From NCBI RefSeq assembly GCF_007859865.1, contig NZ_SJPI01000001.1, positions 2,559,132 to 2,623,131 of the forward strand: DNA of 64,000 bases. The letters are read 5' to 3'. The first letter of the stretch is position 1; each line of letters begins with the position of its first letter. The notes beneath the pieces are model-generated. The model saw only the letters and a list, made by a program, of their open reading frames with translations, searched no databases and was not told where the DNA came from. The stretch is from Rubripirellula amarantea (lineage in GTDB: Bacteria; Planctomycetota; Planctomycetia; Pirellulales; Pirellulaceae). Made by a program: the position numbers and the translations under genes. This document shows, in pieces, positions 1 to 10,200 of this stretch.

Positions 1-396
1 GGCGACGGCGTACTTCTGCCAAGCGAGGAGTTTTCTCGAAGCGAAACGCGAGATTTCATTCACATCAACGTGCCGGGGGCGGATTCCAATCAACGGCCCG
101 GATCGCGGTTTGGCGATTCGCGAGTGGAAGCGGCTGCCAAGCTTGCCGAAGTTCTCGCTCCCTTTCGCGAGCAAGTTGGCATCAAGAGCATCGATGTCGG
201 CGGCGACCCTCGATTGAGCGAAGTGCCCCAGTTGGAGCTCACCACGCACGATGGGCGACGAATTTGGTGGGGCAGCCCGCCTGGGTTTGAGCCGCCGGGC
301 GAACGCACTACCGAAATGAAACTGCACACCCTGCTTTCCCCGGAACGTGATACGGTTTCCGACTTGCGGATGGCAAGCCGCGCAAAGCCCGAATGA
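1..396 (+). CDS. 3' end of a hypothetical protein, possibly FtsQ-like (partial)
   Basis: The reading frame is open from the first base of the window and ends with TGA at 394-396, so this is the C-terminal 131 residues of a gene that starts outside. The fragment holds a D-G-V-L-P segment at its very start, then a stretch of alternating hydrophobic residues, and the segment DGRRIWWGSPPG followed by a Lys-Leu-rich helix. That order resembles the C-terminal beta domain of FtsQ/DivIB division proteins (short V-L-P turn, dG-x-I-x-x-G, then K-L). The likeness is weak and from memory. The next gene, recQ, is on the opposite strand and converges on it with about 20 bases between the stops. Confidence 0.45.
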   Translation, partial: GDGVLLPSEEFSRSETRDFIHINVPGADSNQRPGSRFGDSRVEAAAKLAEVLAPFREQVGIKSIDVGGDPRLSEVPQLELTTHDGRRIWWGSPPGFEPPGERTTEMKLHTLLSPERDTVSDLRMASRAKPE

Positions 397-415
397 ACAC
401 GGCTGAGGCTGCTCG

Positions 416-2317
416 CTAGGCGTTTTGATCTTGAGCCACGTTGTGTTCAACGCAGTAGCTTTTGATTTCATCTAGAAACACGTCGCCGTAGTCGGCAAGC
501 TTCTTGGTTCCGATTCCCTTCAGCAAACCAAGTTTCTTTAAATCGCTCGGTCGAGCGATCGCCATTTCCCGCAGCGTTGCATCGCCGAAGACGATGTAGG
601 CGGGCACTTTGGCGCTAGCGGCTAACTGCGAACGGACTTGGCGAAGGCGATCAAAGAGTCCGCGATCCACGCCTTCCCATGAAGCCTCTTTGCCGGCTTT
701 GGATTTACCGGCGCTAGATGCCCGAGACTTGGTTTCGGGGCCGGCTTTGGTTAGTCGAGGTGTGACTTCGCCGCGGATCAATTGCCAACCGGAATCCGAC
801 AGCGAAAGCGTTTGGTATTCACCAGTGCGGTTGATAAATCCCTGGGCTACGAGTTGATCGATCCACATACGGATCGCAGCGGAACCCTCGCGAGCCATCA
901 ACCCATAAGTGCTTAGTTGGTCGTGCCGAAGATCCGTGATTCGACTTTCTTTGGAACCAATCAAGACTTTCGCAGTGTGAGCGGCACCGAATCGTCGGTT
1001 CAGGCGGACGATGCAGGAAAGTATTTTCTGACCGATCACGATGGGAGATTCGGCAAGTTCAATTTCTTCCAGACAAACATCGCAGGCGTCGCAAGAATCC
1101 GTCGCGTACTCTTGACCAAAGTATGAAACGATCGCGCGGTGGCGACATACCGCTCCGCTGCACAAGTCGTACATCGCATCAAGTGACGCCACGGCGGCAC
1201 GAAGTCCGCCCGGTTCGCCCGACATGATCTTCTTCCAGGTCACAAGATCGCCACCTGAGTAAAGCAATACACACTCGCTTTCGAGGCCATCACGTCCAGC
1301 GCGACCACTTTCCTGCTGGTAATGTTCAATTGATTTTGGCATCCCCGCGTGAACAACGTATCGGACATTCGACTTGTCGATACCCATACCGAAAGCAACC
1401 GTTGCCACGATCACATCGCACTTTTCGTTGATGAACGCATCTTGATTGGCTTGCCGCTTGCCATCGTCCATTCCAGCGTGATAGGGCAACGCCGAGACTC
1501 CGTTGGATGTCAATGTCGCGGCAACTCGTTCCACTTCTTTACGGCTGATGCAGTACACGATTCCTGATTCGCCTTGATGGCGATTGACCACTTCCATGAC
1601 TTGTCCAATGCGTCCCTGGGTTCGCAACATTCGATAGGTCAGATTGGGGCGGTCAAAGTCACCAACTAAGATCTCTGCGTTCTTGAGACCAAGTTGTTCG
1701 GCGATGTCATTACGCACGCCTTCCGAAGCGGTGGCCGTGTAGGCATGAACGGCAACGCCCGGGAATTGTTGCTTGAGCGTGCGAAGACCTCGGTACTCGG
1801 GCCGAAAGTCGTGGCCCCAGTTGCTGATGCAGTGAGCTTCGTCGATGGCAAAGAAGCTGACTCCCGATGACTTCAAAAAGTCGATCGTGCGCGGCATTAG
1901 CAGTCGCTCGGGCGCCATGTAAAGCAATTTAAGTTCGCCCGAACGAATCGAGTTCGCCACGTCGCGTTTGTCTTGTTCACTTTGAGTGCTGTTGACGAAG
2001 GCAGCTTCAATTCCGCAGGTACGTAGAGCGTCGACTTGATCTTTCATCAACGAAATCAGCGGCGAAACAACGACCGCCAATCCATCCATGCACATGGCAG
2101 GAACCTGAAAGCAGATCGATTTACCGCCCCCGGTTGGCAACACGGTGAGTGAGTCTCGTCGTTGAAGCACCGCGGAAACCGACTCGGCTTGCAACGGTCG
2201 AAAGGACTCGTAACCCCAATATTGCTTGAGGACTTCAGTTGCGATCGAAGGCACAGGTGGCGATGAAGGCATTCTCGTTTCGGTTTTCGTTTCGATTTCC
2301 GTTGAGATTGTCGACAC
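416..2317 (-). CDS. recQ: ATP-dependent DNA helicase RecQ
   Basis: 3'-5' DNA helicase of the RecQ family, used in recombination and fork repair. In order: helicase core with Walker A LPTGGGKS near residue 60, motif II DEAHCISNWGHDFRPEYRGL near 155, motif VI QESGRAGRDG near 335, the zinc-binding cysteine cluster of the RQC region (CRHRAIVSYF, then CDACDVC) near 390-415, a winged-helix region, and a C-terminal HRDC domain (GLLKGIGTKKLADYG). At 633 residues it is close to E. coli RecQ (609). The GTG at 2317 is chosen because AAGGA lies about 10 bases upstream; an ATG at 2272 would remove 15 low-complexity residues. A Ser/Ala/Lys linker separates RQC from HRDC. Confidence 0.95.
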   Translation of the reverse strand: MSTISTEIETKTETRMPSSPPVPSIATEVLKQYWGYESFRPLQAESVSAVLQRRDSLTVLPTGGGKSICFQVPAMCMDGLAVVVSPLISLMKDQVDALRTCGIEAAFVNSTQSEQDKRDVANSIRSGELKLLYMAPERLLMPRTIDFLKSSGVSFFAIDEAHCISNWGHDFRPEYRGLRTLKQQFPGVAVHAYTATASEGVRNDIAEQLGLKNAEILVGDFDRPNLTYRMLRTQGRIGQVMEVVNRHQGESGIVYCISRKEVERVAATLTSNGVSALPYHAGMDDGKRQANQDAFINEKCDVIVATVAFGMGIDKSNVRYVVHAGMPKSIEHYQQESGRAGRDGLESECVLLYSGGDLVTWKKIMSGEPGGLRAAVASLDAMYDLCSGAVCRHRAIVSYFGQEYATDSCDACDVCLEEIELAESPIVIGQKILSCIVRLNRRFGAAHTAKVLIGSKESRITDLRHDQLSTYGLMAREGSAAIRMWIDQLVAQGFINRTGEYQTLSLSDSGWQLIRGEVTPRLTKAGPETKSRASSAGKSKAGKEASWEGVDRGLFDRLRQVRSQLAASAKVPAYIVFGDATLREMAIARPSDLKKLGLLKGIGTKKLADYGDVFLDEIKSYCVEHNVAQDQNA

Positions 2318-2627
2318 CGCTTGTTTTCCTTGTTCCTCGGCAGCTTTAGATAAGCAGCGATCTCTCCTCGTTTAGTTCACCGGTCTAGTTATCACGAGGT
2401 CGGTCGCTCGAGGCAAGTCTCGCGAAGGATCAATGTTGTCCCCGTTACCTATTCATCGAGCAAAATCGTTGATCGAGCAACGGCGTACAAAGCGACGGTG
2501 CAGAGTGTCTGCTTCGTCATTCAGCGCAAAATGGTTATTGAGTGCATTGATCGGCTAGACAGAATCGCACTTCTCGGGCATCAAAGGACATCTCTAATGT
2601 TTCTACTCCTTTTTTCAATCAATTAGC
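2318..2627. other. Intergenic region between divergent recQ and methyltransferase genes
   Basis: About 310 bases between two divergent genes, so it should hold two promoters. On the + strand a weak match (TTGAGT, 16 bases, CAGAAT) lies near 2537-2564. No convincing RNA gene, hairpin terminator or repeat is visible, and no reading frame with a plausible ribosome site. Confidence 0.4.
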
Positions 2628-3575
2628 ATGACGCAAGCGACTCTCACTTCGAAATCAGCAACAAAGAAACCCTTGGCCAAGAAGGCCCCGGTCAAAAAAA
2701 CGTTGGTGAAGAAAGCAGCAGCTACCAAACCGGCAGCAACCAAAACGGCGGCTAAGAAGTCAGCGACGGGGAAATCGGTAAAGAAATCCAAACAAGTAGA
2801 GCTTGGCGATTGGTACGACTATCCGCAGTACTTCGACATGCTCTTTCGCGATGAAACCGCTGAAGAGGTCGCGTTTTTCGAAAAGGCGTTTGCTAAGTAT
2901 GCCAATGGCGACATCAAGCGATTGCTTGAACCAGGTTGCGGATCGGGCCGATTGGTCGCAGCGATGGCTCGCAAGGGCTACGACGTCACGGGACTTGATC
3001 TAAGTCCTGCGATGCTGAAGTATCTTGACGCTCGCATCAAACGTGGCAATTTGTCTGCTACCACCGTGCATGGCGACATGACACAGATGCAATTTGACGA
3101 GAAGTTTGACGCCGCGTTCTGCACCTTTAATACGTTCCGCCATCTTCTGGATGAGAAAACAGCAATCAAGCATCTTCAGAACGTGGGCGAAGTCATTCGC
3201 GAAGGTGGGCTGTACATCCTAGGTTTTCACATCATTCCCGATGATGCGGATCCCGAATGCACCGAACGTTGGTACGCATCGCACGGCGGTACGGATGTCA
3301 AAGGTGTTTTGAAGGTTATCGACTTCAATCGGCGTAAGCGAGAAGAGATGCTTCGGGTGACCATCAACGCCAAGATGCGATCGGGCAAGAAGCAACGAGT
3401 CGCCAGCGAGTTTTCGCTGCGTGTTTACACGGTGCCTCAAGTGAAAAGTCTGTTTCGCAAGATTTCGGACGTCTGGGAAATCGCTGAGGTTTTCGATTTC
3501 GACTACGACATCGACAAGACGCGGGAGTTCGACGACGACCTAACCGATGCGTTGTTCGTACTTCGCCGTCGCTAA
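2628..3575 (+). CDS. Class I SAM-dependent methyltransferase with Lys/Ala-rich N-terminal tail
   Basis: Residues 60-315 form a class I methyltransferase: motif I LEPGCGSGRLV at about 100-110, the acidic end of beta 2 in VTGLDLSP, then an F-C-T-F-N motif IV-like strand and a C-terminal beta region. The substrate cannot be read from sequence. Residues 1-56 are a low-complexity tail rich in Lys, Ala and Thr, with repeated A-A-K-K and A-T-K type units, like the tails of bacterial histone-H1-like proteins and AlgP. Such tails bind DNA or RNA non-specifically, so the enzyme may be held on nucleic acid (inference). The ATG at 2628 is the only start that includes the tail; a start inside the tail would still leave the catalytic domain whole. 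Confidence 0.85.
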   Translation: MTQATLTSKSATKKPLAKKAPVKKTLVKKAAATKPAATKTAAKKSATGKSVKKSKQVELGDWYDYPQYFDMLFRDETAEEVAFFEKAFAKYANGDIKRLLEPGCGSGRLVAAMARKGYDVTGLDLSPAMLKYLDARIKRGNLSATTVHGDMTQMQFDEKFDAAFCTFNTFRHLLDEKTAIKHLQNVGEVIREGGLYILGFHIIPDDADPECTERWYASHGGTDVKGVLKVIDFNRRKREEMLRVTINAKMRSGKKQRVASEFSLRVYTVPQVKSLFRKISDVWEIAEVFDFDYDIDKTREFDDDLTDALFVLRRR

Positions 3576-3714
3576 CGTCGTGTTGGCTATGAACTATTTC
3601 GGCGTCTTTCGCCGATAGCTCGCGATAGGTTCGGGGCGATCTTCCCCGACCAATAGTATTGCAGCAGCCAAGGCACGAGCACGATGCCTAGCTTCAACGC
3701 GGCAGGTCCTATCT

Positions 3715-3746
3715 CGCTGTAAACCCACAACGCTGTAAACCCACAA
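3715..3746. repeat. Two tandem copies of a 16-bp unit
   Basis: The unit CGCTGTAAACCCACAA occurs twice head to tail and is followed by a degenerate third copy up to about 3771. It lies in the gap between the methyltransferase stop (3575) and the stop of the DUF1598-like gene (3905). The 108-codon minus-strand reading frame that covers it has no visible family features. Confidence 0.85.
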
Positions 3747-3793
3747 CGCGTTAAACCGTGACCCAAAACGCTTGGTCCTGCTGGCGATACTTT

Positions 3794-3905
3794 GCCTTAA
3801 GCAAGTCCGCAAGTCTCGGCCAACCAAGCTCGGGAAACCGAGCTCAAGAAACTGATCGCAATTGACCCAGTTCAAGAAACTAAACTCAGCCAACTGAGCC
3901 GGGCT
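3794..3905. repeat. Degenerate 14-bp tandem array ending on a stop codon
   Basis: Reading from 3794 in steps of 14 gives eight units. The clearest are AACCAAGCTCGGGA, AACCGAGCTCAAGA, GACCCAGTTCAAGA, AACTAAACTCAGCC and AACTGAGCCGGGCT; most carry AAC at the start and a CTCA/GTTC core. The last unit ends at 3905, which is also the last base of the stop codon of the minus-strand DUF1598-like gene. Period and position match the array at 11761. Confidence 0.75.
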
Positions 3906-5326
3906 CAGTCCCACCACCATTGGCCGTCAGCTAGATCGGATGGGCCGTTAGCGGTTTTGGTGGCCACGGTTTCACCCTTGGTGTCGATCGTCAGGCGATC
4001 TTTATTGAGGGCAAGTTTGGGTTGCATTTGCACTCCACCACCCAACGGCGTCATCAGCTTGCTACCTCGCCAGACAGCATTGACTGCGGTTTCAACTTGC
4101 TCGGGTGCAGTGTATCGCTCGACGGAAAGCTGGGATTCATCCATCAACACGCCAGCGTCCCAGTTGGCTTGGGTGTAAAAATCTTGTTGCTGGATATAGG
4201 CAGCCGCAATTGCAACGTCGATGAGTTGGCGAAGTTCACCGTAGATGCGAACTCGGCTGGCAATCAGGTTGAAATTATCCGTGAAATCTTGGCAGAACGC
4301 TTGGCTAGCTTTGTTCACTCGGCCGCCCTTAATGCGTTGTCCGCCTGCCGCCACTCGTTCGTTGGCTCCCACCAATTGAACGCCTCTCTCTTTAATTTTC
4401 ATCGCGAGTCCGTCTTCGCTGACTGCGACACCGTCGTAGTTGGGTTGGAAGTACCAACGTTCCATGGCATTGGAATTGACCATGTTTGGGTTGGCTCGAT
4501 CAACATAGCTGGCCATTTTGATTGGCAAGCGTTCTAGGCCGATACCAATCAACTTCATTCGATAATCGGCTTCCACCAATACACGAGCGAAGTGGGTCGT
4601 GTCGGGGACTCCGCGAAAGGTCACCTTTTGAAGTCCAAGATTGTCTTTTAGGCCTGCAGCGAGTCGCTCGGCATCCGAAGGTCGAACATTGCCGCGAACC
4701 GAAGCCAAGAAGTTTTGCATTTGTTGCAGGCCTTCCGCGGTCGGATCGATCGAAACACTGATCACCGAAGTGGCATTCGCACCGGGGGCGTACGCTCGCA
4801 TCGCCGTTACCAAGTCTTCGAGCAGAACAACAGGGCGTCCGCTTTTCATGCCGATCAATCGATCGGTGGGGTCCGCAAAGAATCCTTCGGATGGACCAGC
4901 GATGACGATGTCGCCGGATTCAGGATAGAAGAACACGTACTGAACCGACGTCAGGCCGGCGAGAGCTTGCATTTCTTCAGTGGGCATGTTGCCCGTTTCG
5001 AGTTGCTTGGCAATTGCCTTTTCAAGACGGTTCAGCGAAATCTTTCGCATGCCGCTAGCTCGCATCACATCAGCATCGCCACGGCGTTCGACGGCCCGCG
5101 CTGCGTTGAAGCGTTCTTTGGCCAAACGCGGATCAAACTGCTTAACTTTAAGCACCCCCGCAGCATCGACATCGATACCCGCGATCGGATTACCGATCAG
5201 AATCGTCTCTTGATCGCCGCCGCCATCATCCTGAGCGAATGCGGAGCCGTTGGGGACCAGGACGCAGGAAAACATTGCCAAAGCAGCGAGAGCTGTGAAC
5301 GAGGCAAAGCGACGAATTTGATTCAT
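3905..5326 (-). CDS. Secreted DUF1598-like domain protein
   Basis: A 473-residue protein typical of planctomycetes, recalled as the DUF1598 family, function unknown. The start at 5326 gives MNQIRRF followed by a hydrophobic segment and an Ala-x-Ala cleavage site (GSAFAQ), a clear Sec signal peptide; the frame stays open upstream to 5452 but that part is not signal-like. The mature part begins with an Asp/Gly-rich stretch, then about 400 residues of mixed alpha/beta sequence with no visible catalytic motif. Likely periplasmic or surface located. Its stop codon coincides with the end of a 14-bp tandem array. Adjacent to gnd on the other strand, with divergent starts. Confidence 0.7.
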   Translation of the reverse strand: MNQIRRFASFTALAALAMFSCVLVPNGSAFAQDDGGGDQETILIGNPIAGIDVDAAGVLKVKQFDPRLAKERFNAARAVERRGDADVMRASGMRKISLNRLEKAIAKQLETGNMPTEEMQALAGLTSVQYVFFYPESGDIVIAGPSEGFFADPTDRLIGMKSGRPVVLLEDLVTAMRAYAPGANATSVISVSIDPTAEGLQQMQNFLASVRGNVRPSDAERLAAGLKDNLGLQKVTFRGVPDTTHFARVLVEADYRMKLIGIGLERLPIKMASYVDRANPNMVNSNAMERWYFQPNYDGVAVSEDGLAMKIKERGVQLVGANERVAAGGQRIKGGRVNKASQAFCQDFTDNFNLIASRVRIYGELRQLIDVAIAAAYIQQQDFYTQANWDAGVLMDESQLSVERYTAPEQVETAVNAVWRGSKLMTPLGGGVQMQPKLALNKDRLTIDTKGETVATKTANGPSDLADGQWWWD

Positions 5327-5736
5327 GAGAATGACTGGTCTGGATGTGACGGGTCGGGAAAGGTAGGGGCGAAGGATGGAATCATCCCCGGAAACAGCCC
5401 TAGATTCACCCCTGACGATAATCGCCAACGAGGCTTTCATCAACAAATACACCTCACGATCGTCAAATCATTAGGTCTGGGATCGACTTTGCGGGGCCGC
5501 CCAAACCAGTCGTGACGGCTGTGACGGCTGGAATCATGGGAAACCCGCCATTTGAAGCCCTCCCCGCTACCTCAACCTTGGTCTAGAATCGCCGCCAAAG
5601 AGTGCGAAGCGAGCTCCGCCAACCGGGGCCACCTACCACCCGCTCGCGGCGATACACTGCCGATGGCAAAACTTTCGAAGCCGAGTGGCTTCGAGCTGAA
5701 CAAAGACAATTTTACTCCAACCCTTGGAACGTTCTG

Positions 5737-7215
5737 ATGAGTGGCGACTGCGATTTTGGTCTGATTGGATTGGCTGTGATGGGTGAAAACCTAGCCCTGA
5801 ACGTGGAAAGCCGTGGCTATAAAGTCGCCGTTTACAACCGCACAACGTCCAAGGTTGACGACCTGATGGCTGGTCGGGCCAAAGGTAAGAACTTTGTGGG
5901 CACGCATTCGATCGAAGAATTCGTCAAAGCCGTCAAACGTCCTCGCAAATTGATGATGTTGGTCAAAGCCGGACCTGCGGTTGATGCCCTGATTGAGCAA
6001 TTGCTGCCTTATTGTGAGCCGGGTGACATCATCATCGACGGCGGTAACGAGCAATACCAAAACACCGAACGTCGTACCAAGCAGGTCGAAGCCGCTGGAC
6101 TACTGTACGTCGGTTGCGGCGTTTCGGGCGGTGAAGAGGGCGCCTTGAAGGGGCCAAGCCTGATGCCCGGTGGAAGCAAAGAAGCATGGCCTCACATCAA
6201 GGAAATGTTTCAATCGATCGCTGCCAAAGTCGGACCGAATAACGACATTCCTTGCTGCGAATGGCTTGGCAGCGGTGGAGCAGGTAACTACGTCAAGATG
6301 GTTCACAATGGCATCGAGTACGGCGATATGCAGTTGATCTGCGAAGCCTATCAATTGCTTCACGAGCTCGGTGGGCTCACCAACGATGAACTTTACGATG
6401 TATTTGACGATTGGAATCGTGGTGATTTGCAGAGTTATCTGATCGAAATCAGCCGGGACATCTTCAGCGTCAAAGATGACCAAGGGGGCGATGGTTACTT
6501 GGTCGATAAGATCTTGGATGTTGCTGGTGCCAAAGGAACGGGCAAGTGGATGAGCCAGCTTGCGCTTGATCTCGGTGTGCCTAGCACCCTGGTCACCACC
6601 GCCGTGTTCGCTCGCGGATTGTCGGCTCAAAAAGAAGCCCGTACCCGCGCTTCGAAGACGCTTAATGGCCCGTCGGCATCTTCAAATCCAGAAATGCAAG
6701 CGATCGCCAAGTCGCTCGTTGGCGACCGCGCAGAGCTCGTTGAAGCCGTTCGTCAGGCGTTGTATGCCTCCAAGATTGTTTCGTACGCTCAAGGCTTTGT
6801 GCAGTTGCAGGCCGCATCAGCCGAGCATGGTTGGGGACTCGATTACGGTGCGGCGGCGCTACTGTGGCGAGGAGGCTGCATCATTCGTGCTCAGTTTCTT
6901 GATCGGATCAAGGAAGCCTTCGACAAGGATCCAAACCTTGAAAACCTGTTGCTCGACAAGTTCTTTGAAGACGCCGTTGAAAACAGCCAAGAAAAGTGGC
7001 GCAAAGTCGTGGCCATCGCTTCGATCATGGGCATCCCCGTGCCAGCGTTCAGCACCGCCTTGTGCTACTACGATGGCTACCGCATGGAACGTCTGCCCGC
7101 GAACATGTTGCAAGCTCAACGTGACTACTTCGGTGCCCACACGTATCAGCGAACGGACATGGAAGGCACGTTCCACAGCGAGTGGATTCAGCTTCGCAAA
7201 GAACCCAAAGCGTAG
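5737..7215 (+). CDS. gnd: 6-phosphogluconate dehydrogenase, decarboxylating
   Basis: Oxidises 6-phosphogluconate to ribulose 5-phosphate with release of CO2 and NADPH (oxidative pentose phosphate pathway, cytosol). Rossmann motif GLIGLAVMGENLALN at residues 7-21, the N-R-T after beta 2, the signature GCGVSGGEEGALKGPSLMPGG near 128-148, substrate-binding KMVHNGIEYGDMQ near 186-198, and the C-terminal HSEW. The ATG at 5737 gives 492 residues, near the usual 470-490; the frame is open further upstream (5602) but that part is unlike the family. It converges on the dockerin gene with an 8-bp tandem array between the stops. Confidence 0.95.
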   Translation: MSGDCDFGLIGLAVMGENLALNVESRGYKVAVYNRTTSKVDDLMAGRAKGKNFVGTHSIEEFVKAVKRPRKLMMLVKAGPAVDALIEQLLPYCEPGDIIIDGGNEQYQNTERRTKQVEAAGLLYVGCGVSGGEEGALKGPSLMPGGSKEAWPHIKEMFQSIAAKVGPNNDIPCCEWLGSGGAGNYVKMVHNGIEYGDMQLICEAYQLLHELGGLTNDELYDVFDDWNRGDLQSYLIEISRDIFSVKDDQGGDGYLVDKILDVAGAKGTGKWMSQLALDLGVPSTLVTTAVFARGLSAQKEARTRASKTLNGPSASSNPEMQAIAKSLVGDRAELVEAVRQALYASKIVSYAQGFVQLQAASAEHGWGLDYGAAALLWRGGCIIRAQFLDRIKEAFDKDPNLENLLLDKFFEDAVENSQEKWRKVVAIASIMGIPVPAFSTALCYYDGYRMERLPANMLQAQRDYFGAHTYQRTDMEGTFHSEWIQLRKEPKA

Positions 7216-7218
7216 TTC

Positions 7219-7258
7219 CTACTGGTCTACTGGATCATTGACCTACTGGCTCACTCGT
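7219..7258. repeat. 8-bp tandem array between two convergent stop codons
   Basis: Five steps of 8 bases: CTACTGGT, CTACTGGA, TCATTGAC, CTACTGGC, TCACTCGT. It begins four bases past the gnd stop and runs over the stop codon of the minus-strand dockerin gene (7251-7253). Small, but placed like the other arrays in this window. Confidence 0.65.
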
Positions 7259-10200
7259 CGACCACATCCCCGACATTCAATTGGCCATGCAGGTCAATGA
7301 TGATGCCGCGGATGCGGAGCACATCGCCGCTGCTGATGCTCCCTTTACCGGCTCTGATCGTGACGCCAGCTTCGATGGTCAATGAATTGGCCGAACTGAT
7401 CGAGTGCCCGCTAACGGCGATGTCGTCGTTAGGGTTGGGGTCGAACTGAGCAAGAACCACGGTGCCGGTGCCCAGCAGGTGAGAGAGCTTTTCGTCAGAG
7501 GGACGGTCGTCGTCCGTGAGCGCTAAAAACGTGCTTTGATCTACCAGCGTTAGCGTTGAGTTAAGCTGCAAATCACCGTCAACCACTAAGCCAACCCGGA
7601 AGCTCTCGCTGGGAAGGTTTTGCACAAACAACGGGATGTTAATCGTCGGATTGTTGAGGCCAAGGCCGTTCGTATACAGCACCGAACCCTCGGTCCCGTC
7701 GATCACGACGCTATCCAAATCGGAATCAACTGAGTGCAGGTAGAGCCGCCCGGCTTGCGGTGTGAGGTCGATGCGCCCAGGGCTGGTCACGTAGTGGCGA
7801 AGGTGAATGATCGCTCCGGCTTCGCTGGCAAGTGGACCCGCATGAACGATTTGGCCGATCGTCCCGCTTTGACCACCCAACGTGATGTCGGGGCCGGCGC
7901 TTATCGAACTCGTATTCGCACCCGTGATGATGTGCACGCTGTCAACGAGGTCCGAACGGTTGATGGAGGGGCCAAACAAGATTGCCCCGTTACCCGTCAG
8001 TTCGACCACCTTGTCGTCGTCGCCCATATTTTGGAACTGAATTCTGGAGTTCGCAGGTTGCAAATCACCGCGGACTTCTGTGTCCTCATCACCGATCATG
8101 GTGAAGGTGGAGTTCAGCTCCATCCGTTCAGCAACGAGGAGAACGCCTCCGAGCATTCGAACAGGCAAGTTCAGAGTCACGTCAGTCAGCCGATCGAAAC
8201 CCAGTGTATCAAGGTCAAAGCCGTCTCCTGGAAACCCCAGATCGGCATAGGGGTGTATGACAATGTCGCTGTTCTCGATGCCGTTGACGGTGATGCTTTC
8301 GAGTTCGCCAGCCAGAACGGTTCCATCGCGTGAATCAATCGTGATCGAATCGCCATCTCCTGATAGCTTGCCAATCGCTATCGTGCCGTCGTCAGTGACC
8401 GTGATTGAGCCAGCGTAGGTCGCTTCCCCGCCGAAGAGTCCATTGCGGCCGCTAATGGTAATCCTGGGATCGAGTGTCCCACCCTTCAGGTCTGCCTTGA
8501 AGAGATTGCCAAATGGCTTGGTCGTATCACCTGCGAAAATGATGGCACCATCCCCCACAACGGGCTCAGTCCCTGTCAGTAGCACCTGAGCGCGATCTGT
8601 ATCGTCGCCAAGCAGCGTGATATCACCGCTGATCGTTGTGCTGCCTGCGGTTGCGCTCCCGGAGAGCTCCAGAATCGCTCCCGCTTCGACGTGAATGTCC
8701 AGCATCAGTTCTGCCGCGTTCCAACGTTGGTCATCGAGGACACTGATCACGGAATTGCCAATGCCCGACACCTTCAAGTTGTCCAATGGGTCGTCGATCG
8801 TGACCGCACCATCGATCGAGTTAACGCGAAAGCCCTCCCTCGTGGCGATGTGGCGCAAAACGATGCTAGTGTCCGCGTCTCCGACCACCGTCCCGCTGAA
8901 GTCTAAGTCGGCGCCGAGGGAGCCCAGGAAGGTTCCCACGTTTCCGCGAACTGTGATTCCTGAGCCAATCGCTACCTCTTGGGGGAGGTTCTGGCTGCCG
9001 ACTACCATGTCGATACGTTGCTGCAACGGATCAGTGGTTGATCCTGCAAATACGATCTCACCGTCGCCATCAAGGTTGACGCTCCCTTCCAAGCTGATCC
9101 TCGCAAGGCTCTCGTCCGTTCCCTCGATTGTTAAAACGCTGTTGAGTGTCGCATTTTCATGGAGTCTGAGTGTATCGGTGACCAACACTCTCGACTGAAT
9201 GCTGACGTTGGTTAGCAACGCACGGTCTCGAAACTCGATCGGGGCCGAGCCTCGATTCACCAGTGTCGTGTTCGCATGCGAATCGAGCTGGACGAGGCCA
9301 ATGGGCGTGTCGATTCGAAGGTCAACCAAGCCGGTTTCGCTGCCCAATCCCGATATTTCAATGCTCCGCTCACCGCTTTCGTCGGCCTCACGACCATCGT
9401 CCACCAGTCGAGCTCGCAGGTTGATCGGGTTGTCCACGCCCGCCTCGACGCTTCCCCGGCTTCCACGAACGGTCAGTGTGTCGGCGATGTCAACGTAACC
9501 CTGACCACGAGAAATAATGCGGCTGCTTCGTGAATCAGCCCCGACAAGTTCAAAGATTCCTCGCCCGGTGACTTGTTGCGATTCACCAAAGCTGACGGTC
9601 GCGGGCGATTGCACCGATTCGCCTGCGATTTCGATCGTGCTGTTGAGCTCAACGCCACCGGAAACGAGTAATGTTCCACCGTTTCCAACTTGGATCGGTA
9701 CTTCGACGAGCCCGTTGTCGATGCGCATCAAGCCATCTTCAACCACGATGCGACCGTCGCCGGTGCGGGATGTGTAAAGCACGTCGCTGGCCGCCGAGCC
9801 GTTGGAAATCCGCAGTGTTCCGCGGTCGACGGAAATCGTCTTGGCTTGGAAATTACTGTTCGATCGCAATTCACCGCGAAGCGTTAGGTGCTCAATCGTT
9901 ACTAAGTTTGCGATGGGACCTTCGACGATCACCCCATCGGGAACATCGATCAAAACCACATCATCTTCACTAGGGACTTCGCCGGATTGCCAATTCTCGG
10001 CATCGCCCCAATCGCCACCCGCCGTGTTGGTCCAAATCGCGGTCGGGGTCAGGAAACTGAGCGGAATGCTGCGGATTTCATTGCCAACGGCGTTACCGGC
10101 GGGAGTTGCAATGCGTGATTCGTCGACGCGCAGTTCGAAGTTCCCTGCCGGAATAGCCTGGTCAAAGTTGACAATGAATCCTTGGTCCACCGACGAACGC

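Noticed and set aside
3594-3920. 108-codon minus-strand frame past the methyltransferase
   Set aside because: Covers the 16-bp and 14-bp repeats and overlaps the stop of the DUF1598-like gene; no support.
4022-5515. Long + strand frames opposite the DUF1598-like gene
   Set aside because: Shadow of a gene with signal peptide on the minus strand; no family features.
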